64,000 nucleotides of DNA from contig KQ965810.1 of assembly GCA_001574975.1 (NCBI GenBank), positions 2,280-66,279 on the forward strand, written 5' to 3'. The notes below the pieces were generated by a model. It was given only the letters and a program-made list of their open reading frames with translations. It did no database searches and had not been told where the DNA came from. The position numbers and the translations under genes were made by a program. Origin of the DNA: Gonapodya prolifera JEL478. Taxonomy: Eukaryota; Monoblepharomycota; Monoblepharidomycetes; Monoblepharidales; Gonapodyaceae. This document shows positions 54,683-64,000 of the stretch, piece by piece (within the stretch, counting starts at the first letter, position 1; the number at the start of each line of letters is the position of its first letter).

Positions 54683-57600
54683 CTAGGAACGCCATTGCTC
54701 TTCTGATCTAAGCTCGTGTCTCTTGAACCGATTGCACCCCACTCCCGACCCCAGGAAAGACTGCCCACAGCACATCCAATACATCTCTCTCCTAGCCAAG
54801 AAGTCTTTAGAGGTTGCATCCGCTGGGGTGAGTTCTGTGATCTCTGGGCGTTGCGCTGCTCCTGCTGAGGCAGGTTGCTTGACCCAGGCAATGCTCACAA
54901 TGTCAGGATGTGCCTGACAAACGTCGTTCGACTCCTTGTTGTGCAAAACGATCCTTGAGACGTGCTGACACATGGGGCTTGGTACCTCGCACAGAAACCC
55001 ACCTCAGAAAAGTGCTGCCCACACCCCCACCTCGTGCACTCGTACGTTTCGGCCCTGTCTGACTCAATCCTTGCCTGCCTTTCCTCCCGTTCTGTGCTCC
55101 ACGCATTGTACCGAGTGAATTTCCTCCGTAGCGCTGAGCTCCTTGTGATTAGTACAATATAGAGGCCACGTTTCCCCTCTGCTTCCCCGGAGCCCACAGA
55201 GGAACTAAAGACATTGGCGCGGTCCTTGGCAATGTTCAAGATAGCGTTCCAGAGCTGCGGACGCATCAGTCTGATACTGAGGCTTGGCTTGAAGCCGGAG
55301 TCAACTGCCGATTCAATGCTGTCGTCGTCTGGAGGGCAAAGTATGTGATTGAGAAATCAAAAATTAAAACCAAAGGAGTAACTGCAGCAGCACACACTTA
55401 CTTCCTTGTGCAAGCTCATCCCAGTCAGGTCCAATGAGGGAATCAAGGTCAAAGGCGAGGAGTGACCTCTGATACTCTGCATACTCATCCACTAGCTTGA
55501 GGACGTACTGGGTCGCTTCTTTATCATCGATGGCTTCGACTCGTGCTGGTAAAAATGTAAAGCATCATGCCACTTTTACATGGCCAAGCGGTCTACAGAA
55601 GAAAGACGCACCCAACGTGGACGTTGTGACAAGTTGCGTAGCTGCCACACCAAGTATCTCCCCAATCTCTACCAGCAGTGCTGAGACCTCCACAAGTGTC
55701 AACTGTGGGAGCTTGAACTCCCGAACCTTCTTGGTCCGTTTTGCTCGGAGATTCCGCTCAAAATCCAGTGTTTGTGAGTCGACAATGGAGTGAAATGCTA
55801 TGGGTGACAGTTGAAACCGCTGAGGTGTGTGTCTATGTGTCTCACCCACCTTCAAGACCTTTCTGCAAAGGTTCCATTAACAAACCACGTGCCTTATACT
55901 CTGAGCCTAAAAACCTCACAAGGCTTTTCAGATAATCTGCTTGGTGTTCAGTAAGGCTTCCCTGTTGGCTTCTGAACCATGTCTCCAGAGAAGCATAATA
56001 AGAGTCAAGTGTTTTGGCCTGGGAGGAACCATCACTTATCACAGCTTCGTGGAGGAGCCTTTGGTCGTCTCTATTGGGGAAAAGATCATTCAGATGAACA
56101 ATAACAAGGTCAATCTCAAATGCAACACCGCAATTGATCCCTTGAGAAAAGGGTAAAAATACGAATGACGAGATGTAAAAGCTGGTGGGGCTCACATTCG
56201 GTAAGCATGTGAATCAGATCTTCAAAGGTTCCGAACATCCCCGGTGCCTTTTCTAAAAAGACATCCCAAAGCGCAGTGATTTTGCCTTCCCACTTATGTG
56301 TCGGCTCATTATTTGTTACATGTGCAAAGTCTTCAACAAACATACGGTGTCAGATAGTTCAGAATACCCAGGGAAAACTTGCATCGCTAGAGAGAGAAGC
56401 TTGGCGTATTCCTCCGTTTTGATCTCTTCTTCCTTATGCCTGACGCTCTCCACAATACTTTGATTATTATGCTCTTCAAGGATCTCAATGTCGATGTAGT
56501 TCCAAAGACCTTTCTAGAGATGTAAAGCTAAAACCTTAAAAGACTTAGCTGGTCAATTCTCTTACCTTCATTACTGGGGGCGTGAACACCGCGGATATCA
56601 ACAAACATCTTTCCGCTGAGGTGCTGCAGTGGTGCGCCTTCCAGGAACTGTTTCAGATTGAGCTGAGCAGTCAAAAGACTCTGCTGAAGGAGATCCGGGA
56701 TAAAGTGGTTGCCGAAGAAAATCGTTTCGCTACGACAGACGCTCAGCACGGCTTCTCTCCACCGCTCAATTCCCATGGAATTTGAAAGGGTTGGTAACAC
56801 TTGAGATTTCCAGTCAGTAATCACTGCATCGGCCCTCTGGGAGTACTCCTCATACAGTGACGCCTCCACATTTGATGTGAGAGTCTTTAGGTTGTCAACA
56901 GAAAAGTTTGTCGTCATGCGCCCAATCTCATCGAGAACCAGCGTGGTCTCCCTGAGTCGCAAGAATTTTTTCACAAAATCCTTGCGTGTTTTCCCAGATG
57001 GAAGACCCACAAAGGCCTTAATGTGCATGCGACGTAAAAATGCCGGGCTAGTGCAATCAAAGTGATGAGTATCAATGCATAGTGTAAATGTGAAGGAGGG
57101 ATACACACTCCATATTGGACTTAACGTTTGTTGTTCCAATAAGAAACACGTTGGGTTGGTCTCTTGCTCCACCGAAAATTGTCAACAGCGTTGTGAGTAC
57201 GCTCTGCTTGGTTTCGCTTCCGCCTTCCTTGGCACCGAGACGATTTGGAGCAATGTTGTCCATTTCATCCAATATGAGACAACAAGGAAGCCACGGTAGG
57301 CGAGCCCCACGCTCAAATAGTGCGCGCAGCATACCCTCACTATCTCCGACTAATCCTCCAGATATTTCGGCAGCGGCGAGGGGTTCATTTAAGCTCACAA
57401 ACCCAAGCGATAGTAGTTGCTTGGCTATAAATGTTTTGCCTGTTCCCGGAGGTCCATAGAGCAGCATTCCATGCGGCTGGCGAACATCGCCAAATGCTGC
57501 AATACCCAAGGTTAACAACACGTATGCCTCAACGCAAAGCTTCCCCAAAAAGGGTTCACCTCGAGGAAGCGTCATTGGTTGCAAGTAGTATCGAAGGCGA

Positions 57601-59019
57601 TCATAGATGGGCAGTCCGCCACTGTCACTTTTGTAGAACTTTAATTCTTCCACCAATACCTCGCGGTCCAGGAGCTCGACACTCCACCCTTTCTTCCCCC
57701 GAAAATAGTCAAGGAACTGCAAGAATTTCAGCGCCTCCATTCGTTCCAGTCTTTGTGTCCGGAGCATGGTGCTGTCCTGTTGTTGTGGTGCACTGATTGA
57801 CGTTGGAGATGCCGGTTCTTCAACGATTTCCAAGGTCACGCCATTTGCTTCCCACTCCGCGGCATCGCATTCTACTGTCACCCTAGTTGCACGCTGCAAC
57901 GTTTGCGATACCAGCGAGCGAAATGCACCCAACGACGACTCTTTGCCCTTGAGGTAAAGTCGAATCTAAAATATGCAATGTATGAGATGCCGGCATCGCA
58001 ATCTACTGTGACATTAGTTGCACGCGGCAACGTTTGCGATACCTGGGAACAAAATGCACCCAACGACGAATCTGTGCCCATGAGGTAAATTCGAATCTAA
58101 AATATGGAATGTATGAGGTGCGAGAAGAGTAGTTGTTCTTCTCATACTACTTACGTCGCTCCCAAGAGGCTCGAAAGTCGGTCCGACTGACCCTTCCCCG
58201 GAAAATTTCTTCACGAAGAAATCATTAATTACGACTGGCTTCATCAAACGCAAACGCCCTCCTTCGGGGGCAAGGCTGTTGACCGCGTCTTTGTCGATAT
58301 CTGTGTAGTAGGTGGTGATGGCCGTGACAAGAAGATTCTAGAAGCCACTCAGTTCGGTTTAGAGAAAAACATTGTTCCATTCTGCCCCTCACCCTATATG
58401 CGTCCGACATGGTGTTTTCCGAACATTCTGTCCGTTTTCGGATGTGTTCAGCACCACATGTCTTCCGGCAAACCACCATGAGTCCCATCTGCGAGACACC
58501 CTGGACTTTATCGAACGAGATGACAATCAATGGCAGAAAAGAATACCATTTTTGACGCGTACCTTGCTGTTGAGTGCCAACGTCGATCGAGTGCCCCTGG
58601 TGCGGCTGGCCGACCAGCATTTCGACGACATCACCGCTGAATTTCTGATCCAGGGCATACTCTACAAGGCGGATTCGCAACTCCGGAGACACCTTGCCAC
58701 GAAGTGCACCATCACAATGCTCGGCGAAAGCGCTCTCGAGTGACGATTTCTGCTCTGTTGGGTCCCGGTTTGCTGGATCGCTCGAGTGCTCGTCCTGAGT
58801 CATGAGCGTATCCAAGACCCATTGGTACAATTTTCTTATGTCCTCTTCCCGATCTTCACGAATTTCATCCACTAGTTCTGGATCGGTCACCATTTGGAAT
58901 GGATTTCGAACAACATTTCTCCGGAGGCACCTCGATTGCCCTGGATGTGGGCTAAGAGCATCTATGCCAGCCGAACCAGGACGCGCTATGTAGCAAAGTC
59001 TTCTTGTGTGCGGCAGCAA
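54683..59019 (-). CDS. large AAA+ ATPase with C-terminal CHORD-like zinc module
   Basis: A multi-exon gene, perhaps 1,100 residues. The N-terminal part (58225-59019) is helical and acidic (MVTDPELVDEIREDREEDI). The main exon (57965-57109) has Walker A GMLLYGPPGTGKTFIAKQLL, Walker B CCLILDEMDNIAP and sensor 1 VFLIGTTN; the next exon has PAFLRRM. Long helical segments follow (56.5-55.3 kb). The end has C-x4-CGQHF, C-x2-HP, W-x-CC and C-x5-H, eight Cys/His in the order of a CHORD domain (TYECTRWGCGQHF, NKESNDVCQAHPD, MYWMCCGQSFL, VGCNRFKRH). CHORDs in Rar1 and Chp1 bind Hsp90 and Sgt1. I know no family with this pairing. The start may be Met at 59019 or at about 58893. Several introns were not placed. 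Confidence 0.7.
57861..58119. repeat. 131-bp tandem duplication covering an exon start
   Basis: 57861-57991 and 57992-58119 are two copies with roughly 85-90 percent identity by eye. Read on the minus strand, each copy contains an intron end (CATATTTTAG) and the first part of an exon. Copy A gives RLYLKGKESSLGAFRSLVSQ at the start of the main AAA exon; copy B gives RIYLMGTDSSLGAFCSQVSQ. Confidence 0.85.
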
Positions 59020-59285
59020 TCCGTTGGAACTTTAGAGCCGATCACGGTTTAGTTTGTGCCTGGACCGGGAATGTGAACAGGAACAAAATGAAAGCATTCG
59101 TATGAAAGCTCAAATGATTTTCATGGTGTCGAACATTTTTGGATTTGAAAACGCGCTGCACCCTCAGGGTGCACTATTGTAACTCTTTCATTTTCGTTGC
59201 TATCATTTTTCTCAAGTATTCTACCCCACTCGTCACCCCTCCTTCACTAATCGCGTCGACAAAATCCTTGCAGCCGTGAATCTAA

Positions 59286-59960
59286 TCAAATGCTGCTCCC
59301 GACCATAAGTCTGCCTGCAACCTTTGCGCCAGCAACAGCGAGGGCCGCGACGGTGACCGCCGGAAGTCCGACGGCAGTCATGGCGAGGAGAGACGTGGTG
59401 GCAAAGAGACCTGGGGAGAGTCTATGTGTTAGGTGGAACACCCCAGCAAGGCCACAAAACACTCCGATTGAAATAGAGTATGTCGTACTTGTCAAAGGAC
59501 GAGAAGCGGTAAAAGCTCTACAGGCAACAGCCCATGCATGGTTCCGCTGCTCTTCCGGGGACACGAAGGCTGGACCCACCTGCGACAACACCCCCTACCA
59601 CAACCACAACCGACACGATAGCGAGTCCTGTAAGTCCAAGAAGTACCAATGCGAGTGCAAGAGCGGTATATTCTGTGAAGGGGGTGAACGCATGGGAAGC
59701 AAGGCCCGGAGGGGGGGCGAGGGAGGTGGTTAAAAGAGGAAGCGTTTGGATAAAGTTAGCGACGCAATCAGATAATGCGAAGGGAAAGTCAACTCACGCA
59801 GCAACTGCAAGGGTGTTGGCACCACTGTCCCATCACCTACACTCGTTCCACTTCCCGCAACCATCGCACCTGATTGAGGTGGCTTTATCCTCACGGTTTC
59901 ATTTCTCGACGAGCCGCGGCGGTGCGCAAGGGCTCCTGCTCCTGGCTTGGATGGAACCAT
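59286..59960 (-). CDS. small membrane protein of unknown family
   Basis: The likely first exon starts at Met 59960 (MVPSKPGAGALAHRRG), a basic and Ser/Gly-rich N-terminus. A middle exon (about 59590-59756) encodes a strong hydrophobic stretch, YTALALALVLLGLTGLAIVS, followed by a Val/Gly run. The last exon encodes FATTSLLAMTAVGLPAVTVA and ends at a stop at 59286. Two or more membrane hairpins in about 150 residues recall lipid-droplet or ER shaping proteins, but I see no signature. Exon joins are uncertain. Confidence 0.45.
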
Positions 59961-60665
59961 TTTGGCCGACCGGGCGGTGTTGTAGATCGACGAACGTGTG
60001 GAGTAGGTAGGGTGAGCTTCCTCTGCGGAGTTGAACTAGAGCTTGCGAGACAGACGTTGTGGTAGGAATTTATGGTGGGAACATCGGAGATAAACGTATG
60101 TGAAGAATTTTAGCAATCACCAGATGACGTCACACGGCAAGCCGAACCGTTTGCTGGAACCCTTCACTTCATTTATACTCACCATCGAGTTCTTCGGCTA
60201 CCGTACTCGCCTCGCGCGGGCTCTGTCCTTCCTCAATGACTCCACTGGTCTGCCTGGACCGGGCGTACGGGCGGAGCTTTGTGGCGCGCTCACCGGAACC
60301 AAACCCGTGGACCCCTTGCGGGAAAGTCCCAAGTCGGTGTCTTTCGCAATCACTAGCGATGATTTGAGTGTGGCGAAGCCGGAGATGGAAGGAAGCGAGC
60401 GTGTTGCAGTGATCGATGGGCGCGGCGGCGACATCAGGGGTGCGGGATCCTCAGCTAGAGCGGTCGCGAGGAAGAGAGGGGATGCGTCTGAGAGCATGGC
60501 GTTACTTTCAGTGGAGCACAGGTTTTGATTTTTTGGGTTCGGGTACTTCTTTTTTGTTCGCATTGTCACAGTTCGGTCAACAATTGAGTGCCCTAGCCTA
60601 GCAACCTAAGCACATTCTAGTTTTGCATGTCATTCAACCTTGTCAACAACCACGCACCACACGCA
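59961..60665. other. no gene supported
   Basis: Two fully antiparallel open frames, 60100-60528 (+) and 60198-60569 (-), both over 120 codons, lie here. Neither matches a family and neither shows clear splice sites. GC-rich codons leave both strands open, so I do not choose. Confidence 0.35.
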
Positions 60666-62451
60666 ATGGAGCCACGTCCCGTGGAAGAGCCTTCGATTTT
60701 TTTCGTGGCAGTTGGCGACGGTGCGTCTCGTAGCCGCTGTTTGGTGGTGCGAACGATCGGTGACTGCTTTGATGCCACGACACAACGCGGTCCCACCGAT
60801 AGGCTACACTGGGTACTACGCAGTAGGTTTCTTTCTACACACTTCCACACTCCCTCTGAGCTTGGAGATGCGTCTGACTGAAACCGGGAATTTTTGACCG
60901 CCTCCACAACCTTTCTTGGCTACTATTCGCACATTCTGCTTACAGGTCGAAGAGGCAGTTCGAGTAAAGGCGTTTGACAAGGTCGCGGTGGCCATTATTG
61001 CTCAAGAGGTTCGTCTAGTATTCTGCCGCACGTCAATTTGCCGTATCATTCACTTCGCATGTGACGTGAAGGCGAACAAAGACCTCGAGTCACTCAACTA
61101 CGAAGTCGTTGAGGCCCGACCTATCAACATCAAGGTGACTTTGGGATGTCTTTTCTTTCCGTGATGAGCGATCATTCAAACCTTCATACGCCCCACTCTC
61201 GTGGTGTCCCTCTGTGAGGACCAAACTTCAATCGCCATTGCAGCTCAAGGATCGACTGTTGCGTTCATCATCCCGCCTGCGAGGCCGGACAAGTTCGAGT
61301 GCACCCAGATCATGCTACGCGGAATGAAAGAAGCACGAGTCGAAAACGTGGTGTTGCTGAGCACAGTGGGGACGGAAGATGCTGAAGGCGTGAGTTGTAC
61401 TGGCATTGTCCTTTGTTTAAAAATTTCACAAGATCGCTGATTGATGTCCATCGAATGACAGCCGCAGCTTCGTGAATTTCAGCGCATTGAGGACGAGGCT
61501 CAGTCAAGCGGGATTCAGAATCTTTGCATCGTGCGCGCCGGCTTCTACATGCAGAACTTGCTTCTCCACGCCGACCAGGTACGTAACTCAGCACCCCTTT
61601 CGCAGCAAAAGCACGTGTGACCGGGAAACGATTTTCTGTTAGTTTCGTGAAAGTTTCATTGAGCTTCCGATCGGAGACTCTAAAATTGCCGCAGTGGACA
61701 TTCAGGTATTCAAACTTCATGATCTCATGACTGGAATCATTCAGCAAACCATTGCTCTACAGGACATGAGTCTTGCAGTCGTTCGAGTACGTCTACATCG
61801 TCTTTTTGCCATTTCCTTGCGAAACCAACATTGGAATCGTCTGCAGTTGTGCCAGCAACTTCCCTCAGGCAAGCACTCCGGTAAAACATACACCCTCACT
61901 GGACCAAGCTCTGTATCTGGCTGGGACATCGCTCAGGCGGCAATGAGTGCTATGGGAGGTCCGGAAATCGAATTCAGAGATGTCCCTCCAGACCTCGGAA
62001 AGGCTATCCTCGCGGCGAAACCGGGCTTGGATGACGCGGGTGGGTTTATATGTACATTTTCGGTCTGTCATCGGTAGATTGATTTGATTGGCATCTTTCA
62101 TCGTTCCTGGTTTCAACTCTCAGAAGCGGCAGTGAGTTGTCATTCAACGACGAGCGCTGTCTCAAAATCGAGGAATTGCTCATCTGTTTCCCAACCAGGT
62201 TCTCCTCGAATTCTACGACCTCGCACGCCAAGGAAGACTGGATTTCACAACACGTGAGGGTTACATTCTTTTCTCGGGGTGTGAGATCACGAGCTCACAT
62301 TCACCCAACTTTCGACGGGGGTCGAATCCATACAGAAGACCTCGAAAGGCTTATCCAGCAGACTCCTACGAACCTGCTTGGATTTTTCCAGAAGCATGAA
62401 ATTGACATCACCAATGCAGCAAGAGCAATGCTCAAGGCTAGTGGGAAGTAA
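60666..62451 (+). CDS. NmrA-like NAD(P)-binding protein
   Basis: An atypical short-chain dehydrogenase fold related to fungal NmrA and azoreductase-type proteins, which sense or use NAD(P). My first exons are 60666-60746, 60946-61008, 61072-61134, 61219-61389 and 61462-61578, with about five more up to the stop at 62451. The Rossmann start is SIFFVAVGDGASRSRC, with a modified glycine motif. Then come TVAFIIPPARPDKFE, VENVVLLSTVGTEDAEG, LCIVRAGFYMQNLL and YTLTGPSSVSGWDIAQAAMS, the usual order in NmrA proteins. The C-terminal helical part ends LLGFFQKHEIDITNAARAML. The active-site Tyr of classical reductases is not visible. Confidence 0.78.
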
Positions 62452-62611
62452 GGGAGGGCAGGCGTGATTTTCTTGATTAGAATAACAAGTTTAACAGTTT
62501 CGATGAATAAGCATGTTTTGACAAGAATGCGTCATTGTGGATGGAATCTGCCATACCATGCGTTCAATTTCAAGAGGCCACTGCCACTTTCACTCACACT
62601 TCGATACTCCG

Positions 62612-64000
62612 ATGGTAAGCTTTTGATGTACGATGTCGATAGATCGAATCTATCGAATCGTTCGTGGACTATGAAAAAGGCGATTGATGGATCGATGGAC
62701 GTTGAATGTTGAGTGACGATGTCTTCACCAACAGGAGCACGGCAGAAAGAAGGAGCAGAAGGAAGTCGATCCCAAGATTCTTGAAGCCAAGAAAGAGCGT
62801 GAGCAGAAAAGAATCGAAGAATACAGGCAGCTGCTTCGGGATGTAAGACACAAGGTTCGGTGATCGTGTCGAAATGTGTTGGGCATCTTTCTGATTCGAT
62901 GATGCTAGCGAGCAGCCCAGGAGCGCGATGATGCAGCACTGGCGCTTACGAGGTCCATTCTGACCATCAATCCTGAAGCTTATGATGTTTGGAACTTTCG
63001 AAGGGTGATCCTAATCGAACAATTTGGACAATTGTGAGTGCATCCCGTTAGATTGCATTGCGGGAGCATCCAACAACGTGCACCGCTCTTCTAGGCCCCC
63101 GGATGAAGTACAAACACGATGTAAAGCAGAGCTCCGTCTCCTGGACGAGCTTCTCAAAGTCTTCCCCAAATCGTATTGGCTCTGGAATCACCGTCAATGG
63201 GTCCTACAAACTTTGCCGCACCCCGAGAAAGAGATTGCTCGAGATCTCGCGCTTGTGGCGGCTATGCTGAATCTGGACGCCCGCAACTTCCACGGTTGGG
63301 ATTACCGTCGATACCTGATTGCCTTTCGAGATCCCGCAATCCCAAATGGAATCTCGACGCCGAAGACCGAGTTTGATTACACGACAAAGAAAATCGACCA
63401 GAACTTCTCCAACTATTCTGCGTGGCACTATCGGAGCACGGTTCTGAACAAAGCATTCGCGTCTGGTGGTTTGGAGGAGCAATTGGAGAAGGGTGAGTGG
63501 TATCGCAAAGCGTGAAAGGATTCTGCATGCTCATTTTGAAAATGTCGAATGATCAGATTTTGAGCTCGTTCGATCTGCCATTTACACCGAGCCGGCGGAC
63601 CAAAGCGCGTGGCTCTACCAACGATGGCTCCTTGGACGACAACAATGTGAGTTTCCAGATTGTTTTCTCACCGGTGCTGCTTCAAGATCTATATACGTTT
63701 CCAGCGAACGTGTTGTCTTGTCTGGGAGGATTTCTTGTTGGGCCACCTTCTTTGGACGGTGAAACTGGAATACTGGTGGTGTTCAGCGCTGCAGTCGATG
63801 TGAGCAGAGGAATTTTACTACTTGTTCGGCTCCCTGTGACGCCTTTGACCCTAGGTGGTGGCACCTCCGGTTGTTTGTCTGAACACAACCGCACTTGTCG
63901 GTGTCAGCATGCGTCCCGTGTCACCCGCGCACCTTCAAGAACGCACACCAGCCGAATCAACTACCACCACAACCACTTCATCACAATTTTGGTTCCTCGG
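62612..64000 (+). CDS. BET4: Rab geranylgeranyl transferase alpha subunit (partial, runs off the window)
   Basis: The alpha subunit of GGTase-II, which adds geranylgeranyl groups to Rab proteins presented by Rab escort protein. Exons in the window are 62612-62614, 62738-62842, 62909-63033, 63095-63492, 63557-63646, 63705-63799 and 63855 to the edge. The family start MHGRKK is split: ATG alone forms the first coding exon, before a 123-nt intron. Prenyltransferase alpha repeats are clear: [55 protein letters not shown] and [12 protein letters not shown]. The LRR and Ig-like parts seen in animals cannot be judged because the gene is cut by the window end. Confidence 0.9.

Noticed and set aside
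60100-60569. Two antiparallel open frames of over 120 codons each
   Set aside because: Neither has a recognisable motif or splice pattern, and GC-rich composition alone can keep both strands open.
1-64000. CRISPR arrays, bacterial operons or rRNA genes
   Set aside because: No regularly spaced direct repeats with unique spacers and no rRNA-like conserved blocks were seen; introns throughout mark eukaryotic nuclear DNA.

Overview
The window is eukaryotic nuclear DNA, most likely from a flagellated early-diverging fungus (chytrid grade). The reasons are many short GT-AG introns (mostly 37-80 nt), tightly packed genes, fungal-type proteins (Set2 with an SRI domain, a Cch1-like channel, a Spo12-like protein, mitoribosomal mL60 and bS18m), and two genes kept only by organisms with motile cilia (IFT122 and CFAP298). 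All exon boundaries are my own reading from reading frame, GT/AG sites and remembered family sequences; no alignment was run.

Layout. 1-5.4 kb is an AT-rich transposon graveyard: fragments of Ty1/Copia elements, one LTR-like stretch dense in TGACTCA sites, and a 0.8-kb inverted-repeat element lodged in a Copia fragment. 5.4-6.8 kb has one doubtful minus-strand gene. 6.87-15.8 kb is very compact: mL60 (+), bS18m (-), Rab escort protein (+), RNA polymerase I subunit A49 (-), Set2 (+), Spo12-like (+); convergent neighbours overlap at their stop codons. 15.9-22.0 kb holds IFT122 (+) and CFAP298 (-), facing each other. 22.3-29.3 kb has a DJ-1/PfpI-family protein and a four-domain calcium channel (both -). 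31.2-41.9 kb is one TOR kinase gene that I resolve into 43 exons whose lengths sum to an open frame of 2,365 codons. 42.0-47.3 kb has two NIPA-family Mg transporter paralogues facing tail to tail. 47.7-54 kb has a multi-pass membrane protein, an LRR protein broken by an in-frame stop, and an orphan coiled-coil protein. 54.7-59.0 kb is an AAA+ ATPase with a C-terminal CHORD-like zinc module and a duplicated exon segment. 59.3-64 kb has a small membrane protein, an NmrA-like protein and the 5' part of Rab geranylgeranyl transferase alpha.

Functional links. Rab escort protein (8.2-10.4 kb) and Rab GGTase alpha (62.6 kb to the edge) act in the same prenylation complex. mL60 and bS18m are large- and small-subunit mitoribosomal proteins sharing a 3' overlap. 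IFT122 and CFAP298 serve flagellar assembly. GC-rich repeats occur inside introns of both TOR and one NIPA gene, so introns here take up dispersed repeats. The most unusual protein is the AAA+/CHORD-like fusion.
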